This document shows, piece after piece, positions 6,753 through 13,331 of a stretch of DNA of 13,518 bases. Each line of letters opens with the position of its first letter. Within the stretch, counting starts at the first letter, position 1. Made by a program: the position numbers and the translations under genes. Source of the DNA: Campylobacterales bacterium (GTDB taxonomy: Bacteria; Campylobacterota; Campylobacteria; Campylobacterales; QNZT01). The stretch lies in NCBI GenBank assembly GCA_027056215.1, contig JALULO010000061.1, positions 1-13,518 on the forward strand. The letters run 5' to 3'. The notes beneath the pieces were generated by a model that worked only from the letters and a program-made list of their open reading frames with translations, did no database searches and was not told the DNA's origin.

Positions 6753-7440
6753 AAAGATTATCATTAGTATTGCCTTATTGGTAATCATCATTTTTTTACT
6801 CTTTAGCCAACTAGGATACTTCATGTATGCCAGTGATCAACCTAAAAAATCTGACTTGATTGTATCTCTTGGTGGAGGTGATGGACGACGTATCAAAAAA
6901 GCACTCCAACTCTATAAAAAAGGATTTTCAAAATCCAGAGAAATACTCTATACCGGTAGAGAAATCGTCAACCCCGCACTACCAACAAGATTTAGTAAAA
7001 GTACCTTTTTACTACAAGGAGGTGTTAAAAAAGAGTATATAGGCTTTGTTAAACGCGGCATCATCGTAAACACAGCTGAGGAACTCTTTTTCATCAGAGA
7101 CTATATGTTAGCACACCATTACAAAAGTGTACTGATTATCAGCGCTCCCGTACATACCAGACGTATCAAAATGCTTGCACACTACATCACTGGATTTGAG
7201 AAGAGAGGTTTAGACTATACAGTCAGTAGTTTTGATCACAAAAAGTTACAACACAACTTCTACTTTTTAAATCCATCTATACAAGGAAGTGTCTTTCTAG
7301 AGTTTGAAAAATTGATTTACAATCTTCTGAAATATTCTAACTTTACAATCCAAGATACAGCTTACAATAGGAAAAAAGAGTCTACCCAATGGAAAAATGC
7401 TGTCCAGAGCTTAAGGTCGTATATAAATCCAATCTCTTAA
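6745..7440 (+). CDS. DUF218 (ElyC/SanA/YdcF-like) membrane-anchored protein
   Basis: DUF218 proteins are membrane-linked and implicated in envelope integrity and lipid-carrier or peptidoglycan metabolism; the reaction is not settled. The 231 residues begin with one membrane helix (about residues 4-24), followed by DLIVSLGGGDGRRIKKALQLY and YTGREIV. NTAEELFFIRDYM and VLIISAPVHTRRIKMLAHYI follow, matching the family pattern of a glycine-rich strand, an NT-x-E helix and a strand-H-x-x-R helix. The open frame extends back to an ATG at 6661, but that would overlap pgpA by 92 bp and place a polar segment before the helix. I chose TTG at 6745, which overlaps the pgpA stop; no clear ribosome site is visible, so coupling to pgpA translation is inferred. 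The 3' end overlaps the convergent DsrE-like gene by 30 bp. Confidence 0.8.
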   Translation: MFKKIIISIALLVIIIFLLFSQLGYFMYASDQPKKSDLIVSLGGGDGRRIKKALQLYKKGFSKSREILYTGREIVNPALPTRFSKSTFLLQGGVKKEYIGFVKRGIIVNTAEELFFIRDYMLAHHYKSVLIISAPVHTRRIKMLAHYITGFEKRGLDYTVSSFDHKKLQHNFYFLNPSIQGSVFLEFEKLIYNLLKYSNFTIQDTAYNRKKESTQWKNAVQSLRSYINPIS

Positions 7441-7842
7441 CTGGCGTTCAATAAGTTCAACAATCCCAGCGGTCACTATATCTACACCATCGAGTAAGTT
7501 CTCTTTTTTTATTTTCAGTGTATGCATTGTATTTCTACAGGCGATAAACTCTACATCATATGTCATCAAAGATTTAACGCGCTTGGAAAAGCTACGATTT
7601 TTCATGACTGCTTTGATACCTTTTGAATACGCCACGATACAAACTTCACATTTTTCCGGACCATAAAACTTCATGACATTATTGGCACTGTTAAGCACAT
7701 GATTTATAGCTTCATCTGTTCCTTCAGAGATGGGAAAAACAAATTTTCTTGGATGGTCGATAGAGGGTTTTGGATCTGCAAATTCTGTATCTGCCACTAC
7801 ATGACCTAAAATTAGCATCAGTATCAAAAGTATATTTTTCAT
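7411..7842 (-). CDS. Secreted DsrE-like protein
   Basis: This 143-residue protein starts with a short Sec-type signal (MKNILLILMLILGHVVA, likely cut before D18) and so is predicted to be periplasmic. The rest resembles the DsrE/F fold: a strand near KFVFPISEG, a helix, CEVCIVAYSKGIKAVM, then VEFIACRNTM, the usual place of the DsrE-family cysteine (C102). It ends with DIVTAGIVELIERQLRDW. A further pair, C65 and C68, forms a CxxC that is not general in DsrE proteins. Cytoplasmic DsrE/TusD proteins carry persulfide sulfur; a similar periplasmic role here is inference. Its ATG overlaps the upstream cytochrome-thioredoxin stop by 4 bp (ATGA), with AGAGG 7 nt before it. Family assignment is by eye, without a search. 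Confidence 0.72.
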   Translation of the reverse strand: MKNILLILMLILGHVVADTEFADPKPSIDHPRKFVFPISEGTDEAINHVLNSANNVMKFYGPEKCEVCIVAYSKGIKAVMKNRSFSKRVKSLMTYDVEFIACRNTMHTLKIKKENLLDGVDIVTAGIVELIERQLRDWIYIRP

Positions 7843-8594
7843 TTTTTAACCTCTTCTAAAATATGTAGAAAATCTTTTTTTGTCAAAGCCCCAGGAATAC
7901 GCAATAAAACTTTCTTATGACTGTCTATAAAAAAGTATGTTGGTGTAACCGTAAACTTTAAATCCATAGGCAAGTCTTCTTTATAAACATCAACCGAAAC
8001 GGCTATAAAATCTTTTTTTAACACTTTCAAAACATCTTCATCAGCCAATACTTCCCGATCCATTTGTTTACAATAGTGACAAAATTCACTCGTTGCTTTT
8101 ACCATGACTATTTTACCCTCTTTTTTCGCATCTATCAATGCCTGATCAAACTTTTGATAGTGAACAGAATGTTTATCCATCATCTTCGTGTCATACTCAT
8201 AAAGATACTGTGCTACGGCTTCTATCTCCTCTGACGTTATCTTCCCTTTCATACTGGGCATTGTATCAAATATCGCGAGCACTTCTTTCATACAAACACT
8301 TTTTGATTTATCCGGAGCATACAAGTAATCTTGTATAAAAGATGTCACTTCCATCATATGAAACTCTTTATCACCGGAGGGATCACCAATCTTTTGTTTA
8401 AGGCGAAAGGAGAGTTGGTTAAGGGTAGGTGCTTTGAGATGAAGTTTGGTATTGTTGTACTCCACAAAATTTTCTTTTAGTTTTCCCATGGAAATGTAAC
8501 CTAGATGACACGATGCACACTTTTTTTTATATACTGTTTCACCACTGGCAAACAACAACATAGAAAATAAAGCGATTATAACCCATACTTTCAT
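7839..8594 (-). CDS. Periplasmic cytochrome c-thioredoxin fusion (SoxW-like C-terminal domain)
   Basis: The 251-residue protein has a Sec signal (about 1-18), a mono-heme cytochrome c domain and a thioredoxin-fold domain. Heme attachment is C26-A-S-C-H30, and the likely axial Met is M112 or M115 (DTMPSMKG), followed by the usual terminal helix EEIEAVAQYLYEY. The second domain (about 145-251) has the redox motif C172-H-Y-C175 in TSEFCHYCKQMDREVL and the cis-proline loop VTPTYFF (P218). This type of domain resembles SoxW and related periplasmic thioredoxins. The fusion would put an electron-transferring heme beside a dithiol, suggesting oxidation or reduction of protein thiols or persulfides during Sox turnover. 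GAGGAAG lies about 6 nt before the ATG. It is translationally coupled to the DsrE-like gene. Both domains are clear; the role is inferred. Confidence 0.85.
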   Translation of the reverse strand: MKVWVIIALFSMLLFASGETVYKKKCASCHLGYISMGKLKENFVEYNNTKLHLKAPTLNQLSFRLKQKIGDPSGDKEFHMMEVTSFIQDYLYAPDKSKSVCMKEVLAIFDTMPSMKGKITSEEIEAVAQYLYEYDTKMMDKHSVHYQKFDQALIDAKKEGKIVMVKATSEFCHYCKQMDREVLADEDVLKVLKKDFIAVSVDVYKEDLPMDLKFTVTPTYFFIDSHKKVLLRIPGALTKKDFLHILEEVKK

Positions 8595-8620
8595 TACACT
8601 TCCTCACTAACTACAAATTT

Positions 8621-8654
8621 GTGGACATATACCAACAATTTGTTATATGTCCAC
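8621..8654. repeat. Inverted repeat, 11-bp stem and 12-nt loop
   Basis: GTGGACATATA (8621-8631) is the exact reverse complement of TATATGTCCAC (8644-8654). It lies in the 110-bp gap between the porin stop and the start of the cytochrome-thioredoxin gene. On the minus transcript the stem is followed by AAATTTGTAG rather than a T-run, so it is a poor intrinsic terminator. It may attenuate the sox-porin message, stabilise its 3' end or serve as an operator for the downstream pair. A palindrome ACAAATTTGT (8613-8622) abuts it. A smaller stem, CTAAC/GTTAG, lies nearer the porin stop (about 8677-8700). Confidence 0.6.
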
Positions 8655-8704
8655 TATGAATACATTAAACTTTCACATATTTACTAACAAAAGAAGTTAG
8701 CTTT

Positions 8705-9856
8705 TTAGAACTTATACTGATACTGGAACAACCATGCATTGTCTTTATAGCCTTTAAGACCATTCCATACTTTACTTCCATCTTTATCGCCACTAGCCAA
8801 AACATAGTTAAACTGCATTCTGTGTGCATTTCTTTTGCGCTTAGCACCTCTGCTCATCTTCGCATCAAATGGGCTGATATAGTAGTTAAATCCTATATAG
8901 GTATTTCCAAGACTGGTACTCACACCACCTTTTTCGGCATCCCCTTGAATATGCTTAAGCGCTAACTCAATAGTAGGATCTACGTAATATGTTCCTGTAA
9001 CAGAATAGGTATTTTCATCCCAACCTGAGACACCTTTGATATTTTTTGATCTATACATTTCAAATTTGAGATTAAGTTCATCCATATGTGAATCAATACC
9101 AAAGTTTAAAGATTTATAATCTTCTGTACCTTTTCCACCTGCTTGTTTAGAAATAGCATAAGAGACTTCTGTATGAAGTAATTCTGTCCAATCATACATA
9201 CCTCTAACGACATAAGAATTATCCACAGCAGGTTTTGCTTTTGTTACAGCACCACTACGTCCAGCTTGATTACCGATCATGATATCATAGCCAAACCCTT
9301 TCATAGGACGTTCATGTCCCATTTCAAAACCATTAACTTTATTTCCTGCATAGCCGATACCACGACCTGATACCATAATACCCATATTTCTTTCCATAGC
9401 AAGTGCTTTATCAAAACCTCTTTCTACAACATCAAGATTCCAACCAGGTATCGTAAAGCCCATACCATGAGGCATCTTGATAAGACCTACTTTGATAGCG
9501 AGGGCAGGATCTGCAAAGTATGTTATAAACGCATCTTTGACCATATCAGGTAAACCTACACCACTTTTATCATCATGTGCTTTATTGAAATCTAAAAACA
9601 ACTTCCCACGCACAACACCTGCACTATATTTTACACCAAGACGTACACGTTGTGCACCAAATTTAACAGCGGCATCGCCATCTTTCATACCCTTTGTACC
9701 ATCACCGCCACGTGCTTCAAGCTGTGAAAATCCAAATAGCGTAAACTTAGTAGTTTGTGCACCTATTTTCTTTTTCAGTGTATAACCTGCCTCAGCTTGT
9801 GTTGTTAGTAACAAAGCTGCTGATGCAGCAATCGCCAATTTTGTAATCTTTTTCAT
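8705..9856 (-). CDS. Outer-membrane porin-like beta-barrel protein
   Basis: The 383 residues start with a Sec signal (MKKITKLAIAASAALLLTTQAEA, cut after AEA at 23). A Gly/aromatic-rich sequence of alternating short strands follows, and the protein ends WLFQYQYKF. A C-terminal Phe in this context is the outer-membrane insertion signal. Stretches such as FTLFGFSQLEAR, GKLFLDFNKA and DAFITYFADPALAIKVGLIKMP resemble phosphate-selective porin O/P-like proteins. It lies 39 bp after soxB, in the same direction, so it is probably co-transcribed and may let thiosulfate or another anion into the periplasm; that is inference. I chose the ATG at 9856 because AAGGA lies 6 nt from it and the signal peptide begins there. 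An upstream in-frame ATG at 9877 adds MYLQGRG without a well-spaced ribosome site. Confidence 0.82.
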   Translation of the reverse strand: MKKITKLAIAASAALLLTTQAEAGYTLKKKIGAQTTKFTLFGFSQLEARGGDGTKGMKDGDAAVKFGAQRVRLGVKYSAGVVRGKLFLDFNKAHDDKSGVGLPDMVKDAFITYFADPALAIKVGLIKMPHGMGFTIPGWNLDVVERGFDKALAMERNMGIMVSGRGIGYAGNKVNGFEMGHERPMKGFGYDIMIGNQAGRSGAVTKAKPAVDNSYVVRGMYDWTELLHTEVSYAISKQAGGKGTEDYKSLNFGIDSHMDELNLKFEMYRSKNIKGVSGWDENTYSVTGTYYVDPTIELALKHIQGDAEKGGVSTSLGNTYIGFNYYISPFDAKMSRGAKRKRNAHRMQFNYVLASGDKDGSKVWNGLKGYKDNAWLFQYQYKF

Positions 9857-9895
9857 TCCTCTTCCTTGTAAATACATTTACCTTCACTTAGTGTT

Positions 9896-11671
9896 TTAAC
9901 ACTTCGCACCTTTTTGCGGACATCCACAACCATAATCCAATACTTTAACATTAGATTTCAAACTGATATCAACTACTTTCTTTTTACGAATATAATCACT
10001 AACTACTTCATAAATAGGTCGAATCTTTTTCTCTTGAAGATTTTCACCTGCATTTTGTAGATTTCCACCCCAAGCAGAAACTTTGTAACTCTTTTTGAGA
10101 TCAATAGGCTTACCACCGATCATCAAATCTGAAATCCGCTTACCAGATTTTGCACCGATTTTGATACTGTAACTAGCACCTGTTAAACGACTCATATCAC
10201 CACCTTGCTGATAGAGAGGATTGGCATTAAAAACATTATCAGCTATATCTTCTAATAGCTTAGCTATTTTAGCACCTTTTAATTCAAAAGTATAGACTTC
10301 AGGGTAAGTGATTGCTGTCATTTCGTAGACATTATCTTTTAAGATTTTATCACCTGGTAGTAATGATGTGCCCCATCTATAACCAGGGGTAAAAACGATT
10401 TCACTACCCATCTCAGCCTGAATAGCCTGACCGATTAGAGCATCAAACGTTGAGTAAAAGGTATCCCTTTTATAAAGTATCCCTTTTGTTGTACCTAGTA
10501 CTTCAGATAACTCTTTATCATATGGTTTATACCATTTTGAGACCAAGGCATCACCTTTTGGATCAGCAGGAACCAAGTTTGAAGCAACTGGCATCAATTT
10601 GAAACTATAATCAACAACTTTTTTGTTTTTGATTTCCAAATCAAGACGGCTGATAAACTTACCATGGCTACCGGCAATCAAAATCACCGTATCATTGACT
10701 ATGATAGGTTTAGGAGAAGGATCGTGGGTATGCCCACTGAGGATAAAATCTACTCCTTTGATTTTTTTTGCCAACTCTTGATCTACAGAAAACCCATCAT
10801 GACTCAATACAACAACAACATCAACTTTTTTCTCTTTACGAAGTTCGTTAATATATTCTTGTAATGTTTCATGGCGTAAACCAAAACTCCATCCCTGTGT
10901 AAACTTTTTTGGATTTGCTGTTGATGTAAAAGGAAAGGACTGTCCAATAATACCAATCTTCGCGCCAGCAATTTCTTTAATCGTATATGGAGGGAAGACT
11001 AACTCTTCAAAATCATCAGAAAAAGGATCATCATTGATAACATTTTGAGAGATAAATTCACCTTGAAGCATACCGATCAACTCTTTAACACGCTCTTTTC
11101 CATAGGTAAACTCCCAGTGTCCTACCATCACATCCACACCCAAATAATTTTGAGCATCAACAATCGCTTCACCTCTGGTTTTTAACGCCACCGCTGTTCC
11201 CTGCCATGTATCACCTGAATCAAGTAAAAGAACATTTTTATCACCACGCTCTTTTTTGACATGATCTATCATCGTTTTCATATGGGAGATACCACCCATT
11301 TTCCCAAACTTCTTTGCCAATGTTTCAAAATTTAGATAGGTATCAAAATATTGATCCAATGATCCAGGCTTTATATCATAAAACTTTTCAAAACTCTCAC
11401 CACAGATAAACCCTGGTGTACCCACGAGATTTGGTGCTGAGATAAGTGTTGAAGGTTCACGCCAATACAGTGGTTTGATATGCGCATGCATATCACATAT
11501 ATGTAAAAGTGTGGCTTTACCTTTTGGCTCAAAAGACATGATATCTTTGAAGCTCAAAGAAGCAAGCTTCTCTTTTGCTGCTTCACCGGCAAGAAGAGTA
11601 TTCCCTCCAGTTAAACCTAACAGTCCCATCGCAGCAGCAATTTGGATAAAATCTCTTCTATTGATTTCCAT
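9896..11671 (-). CDS. soxB: SoxB, sulfate thiol hydrolase of the Sox system
   Basis: SoxB is a periplasmic di-manganese enzyme that hydrolyses sulfate from S-thiosulfonate bound to the SoxY cysteine. The 591 residues begin with a twin-arginine signal (NRRDFIQIAAAMGLLGLTGG). The 5'-nucleotidase-like metallophosphatase motifs follow: HICDMHAH (57-64), LLDSGDTWQGTA (149-160), VGHWEFTYG (183-191, the SoxB form of GNHE), LSHDGF (289-294) and SGHTHDP (312-318). Ligands expected from the family include D60, H62, D151, H291, H314 and H316. The C-terminus carries three Cys in CGCPQKGAKC (582-591). The start is 11 bp after the soxA stop with a GGGGA-type ribosome site. The length is typical of SoxB. 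Confidence 0.96.
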   Translation of the reverse strand: MEINRRDFIQIAAAMGLLGLTGGNTLLAGEAAKEKLASLSFKDIMSFEPKGKATLLHICDMHAHIKPLYWREPSTLISAPNLVGTPGFICGESFEKFYDIKPGSLDQYFDTYLNFETLAKKFGKMGGISHMKTMIDHVKKERGDKNVLLLDSGDTWQGTAVALKTRGEAIVDAQNYLGVDVMVGHWEFTYGKERVKELIGMLQGEFISQNVINDDPFSDDFEELVFPPYTIKEIAGAKIGIIGQSFPFTSTANPKKFTQGWSFGLRHETLQEYINELRKEKKVDVVVVLSHDGFSVDQELAKKIKGVDFILSGHTHDPSPKPIIVNDTVILIAGSHGKFISRLDLEIKNKKVVDYSFKLMPVASNLVPADPKGDALVSKWYKPYDKELSEVLGTTKGILYKRDTFYSTFDALIGQAIQAEMGSEIVFTPGYRWGTSLLPGDKILKDNVYEMTAITYPEVYTFELKGAKIAKLLEDIADNVFNANPLYQQGGDMSRLTGASYSIKIGAKSGKRISDLMIGGKPIDLKKSYKVSAWGGNLQNAGENLQEKKIRPIYEVVSDYIRKKKVVDISLKSNVKVLDYGCGCPQKGAKC

Positions 11672-11682
11672 GATCTTATCCC

Positions 11683-12444
11683 CTACCTTTTAAGTCCAGG
11701 TATAGCAATCTCTTTACCCTTTGCCATATCTGTTACATATACTTCCAAAGCTACCATTTCAGGAGAGCCAATAGGAATAACCGCTAAAAGTGCATTTTTC
11801 ATACATCCTTGAAATCGTCTTTGTAGTGTACGTAGTGATGATTTTGTCATCCTATACGCAGGCCATGTTCCACCAGAATCAACTGCACCAAGATTTGGTA
11901 ATATTTGTGTTCTTAATGCCAATCCTACAGTCGCTTTTGAGTGACAACTTAAACACGCTAATCCTCGACCGCCTCTTGGTGTTTCATACACTTTTTTACC
12001 CAGTGCATAAGCAGCTTTGATATGTTCATCTGCATTCACATCTAAGTTTATTTTTTCTTCATTTGCCAATGATTTTGCATAAGCAAGCAATGAAAACATT
12101 TTTTTGCTTTTTAGTTTGATCGGTTTTTCATTTTTTTGTGCCAAAATTGCTTGCATCACTTGATCTAAACCAGCAACCATATCCAGTTTTTTAACATAAC
12201 GTGGAAAACCTGCTATATACTTTGGTAACTCTTTTGGGGTTGTTCCTAAGAAATCTGCTAAATCTTTTTCTCCAATCAACGCATCAAAAAATTCACCACC
12301 CTCTTCTACAAAAATATCTGCAGGATTGTTTTCAAGCATCTCTTGGTACATCGCTTTATCTGCAGCAGACATATTAAACTGTGTTGCATCAGCACCAAAA
12401 AGGGAGATACCCAAAAGTGCCGAAACTATTACTAACTTTTTCAT
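11683..12444 (-). CDS. soxA: SoxA, c-type cytochrome subunit of SoxXA
   Basis: SoxA with SoxX forms the periplasmic heme enzyme that oxidatively joins thiosulfate to the SoxY cysteine. The 253 residues start with a Sec signal (MKKLVIVSALLGISLFGADA). One heme site is present, C164-L-S-C-H168. The persulfide-type Cys ligand expected in SoxA is C214 in LQRRFQGCMKNALL, followed by GSPEMVALEVYVTDMAKG. There is no N-terminal CxxCH, so this is the single-heme SoxA type. GGTWPAYRM (191-199) is typical. I chose ATG at 12444; a GTG at 12450 overlaps the AAGGAG ribosome site and is unusable. soxZ ends 9 bp upstream, and its stop abuts that ribosome site, so translation is probably coupled. Confidence 0.93.
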   Translation of the reverse strand: MKKLVIVSALLGISLFGADATQFNMSAADKAMYQEMLENNPADIFVEEGGEFFDALIGEKDLADFLGTTPKELPKYIAGFPRYVKKLDMVAGLDQVMQAILAQKNEKPIKLKSKKMFSLLAYAKSLANEEKINLDVNADEHIKAAYALGKKVYETPRGGRGLACLSCHSKATVGLALRTQILPNLGAVDSGGTWPAYRMTKSSLRTLQRRFQGCMKNALLAVIPIGSPEMVALEVYVTDMAKGKEIAIPGLKR

Positions 12445-12449
12445 GATCA

Positions 12450-12455
12450 CTCCTT
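12450..12455 (-). promoter_or_regulatory. Ribosome binding site deciding the soxA start
   Basis: AAGGAG, read on the minus strand, overlaps the soxZ TAA and lies 5 nt before the ATG at 12444. The alternative GTG (12448-12450) shares its first base with the last G of this site, which rules it out. Confidence 0.8.
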
Positions 12456-12786
12456 ATGCCGCTTTGGGTTTAATTTTCTTGGTTTTTTCTCCTGCTTCTC
12501 CCGTATTGTCTTTATACGTTACCTTCACTTTACCCGGCTCAGTAATCTTTAGATTAACTGAAAGATAAGGGTTGGTAGAAGTTGACTCCCATATATCCAT
12601 CTTTGTAAAGAGTTTATCATTGTAAAAGAACTCTACATCTTCTATATATTTTGCAGGGATAATCTTTCCTGTTTTTTTATTTTTACGCATCCCAGTTTCC
12701 ATTGGATGTATTGCGATAAAATCTACTTTTACAATATCACCGACTTTATATTTTTTTGGTTTGATTTTTACGATTGCTTTTCCCAT
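12454..12786 (-). CDS. soxZ: SoxZ, sulfur-carrier complex subunit
   Basis: SoxZ binds SoxY to form the periplasmic sulfur-carrier complex. The 110 residues start MGKAIVKIKPKKYKVGDIVK and include VDFIAIHPMETGMRKN, the usual SoxZ signature, then YIEDVEFFYNDKLF, TNPYLSVNL and a TEPGKVKVTYKDNTG strand near the end. There is no signal peptide and no Cys. SoxZ is known in other organisms to be exported by riding with Tat-exported SoxY, which fits here. An AAGGA site precedes the ATG. The 61-bp AT-rich gap after soxY has no clear feature. Confidence 0.95.
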   Translation of the reverse strand: MGKAIVKIKPKKYKVGDIVKVDFIAIHPMETGMRKNKKTGKIIPAKYIEDVEFFYNDKLFTKMDIWESTSTNPYLSVNLKITEPGKVKVTYKDNTGEAGEKTKKIKPKAA

Positions 12787-12847
12787 GTTTTTTTCCTTTT
12801 ATCTCTTGTTTTTTATTTTATTTGTATAATTTTAGTCTATTTATAAA

Positions 12848-13318
12848 TCAACCACATCCGCCGATAGTCACTTTAACCGGTTTTTGTGTTTTGATAAATG
12901 TGCCATCACTCAACTCAATCAAGGCCATAACATCTTGACTCTTTGCCAGTTTTACTCTGGTTGCAAAGTATCCTTTACCATTTGCCGGTGTGAGGTGAAC
13001 ATCTGCACATCTTACATTGACATTTTGTGTAGCAAATACATGAATCGTTTTAACATAGTTATTTGCCTCCATAGGATGTTTAACATTGATTTTTACGGGA
13101 ACAACTGCACCATTTTCCGCAATCTCAGGAACAACAAGTTTAATCTTATCCGAATCTGTAACTGCTTTTCCTCCAGTGATAGCTTTTAAAGCCGTTTTAA
13201 GATCCATACCATTTGGACTTTTTGGTTTTGCATCCTTCGCACTCAATACCATAGGGGTAGAAACAACTGCCAAAGGTGCTGTTGCTGCTAATGTTTTTAA
13301 AAACGTTCTTCTTTTCAT
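12848..13318 (-). CDS. soxY: SoxY, sulfur-carrier protein
   Basis: SoxY carries sulfur intermediates on a Cys at the end of a flexible C-terminal arm, in complex with SoxZ. The 156 residues have a twin-arginine signal (MKRRTFLKTLAATAPLAVVS). The core has VVPEIAENGAVVPVKI (63-78), HPMEANNYVKTIHVFA and ATRVKLAKSQDVMALIELSDG. It ends VTIGGCG with the carrier Cys at 155, against the common GGCGG ending. A second Cys, C104 (NVRCADVHLT), is not in the carrier arm. The ATG at 13318 has AAGGA 7 nt upstream and starts the Tat signal. An open frame continues back to 13369, but it would overlap soxX and bury the signal. Confidence 0.94.
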   Translation of the reverse strand: MKRRTFLKTLAATAPLAVVSTPMVLSAKDAKPKSPNGMDLKTALKAITGGKAVTDSDKIKLVVPEIAENGAVVPVKINVKHPMEANNYVKTIHVFATQNVNVRCADVHLTPANGKGYFATRVKLAKSQDVMALIELSDGTFIKTQKPVKVTIGGCG

Positions 13319-13325
13319 TCTATTT

Positions 13326-13330
13326 TCCTT
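13326..13330 (-). promoter_or_regulatory. Ribosome binding site deciding the soxY start
   Basis: AAGGA on the minus strand is 7 nt before the ATG at 13318 and falls in the 13-bp gap after the preceding stop. It selects the Tat-signal start over the upstream in-frame ATG at 13369. Confidence 0.75.
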
Positions 13331-13331
13331 T

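Noticed and set aside
8665..8847. 60-residue minus-strand frame overlapping the porin 3' end
   Set aside because: It lies mostly out of frame within the porin gene, has no ribosome site or recognisable domain, and looks like a shadow frame.
9857..9877. Upstream ATG for the porin (adds MYLQGRG)
   Set aside because: Its ribosome site is too close, and the added residues precede a complete signal peptide that has its own ribosome site.
12445..12450. GTG start for soxA, two codons upstream
   Set aside because: The GTG shares a base with the AAGGAG ribosome site, leaving no spacing.
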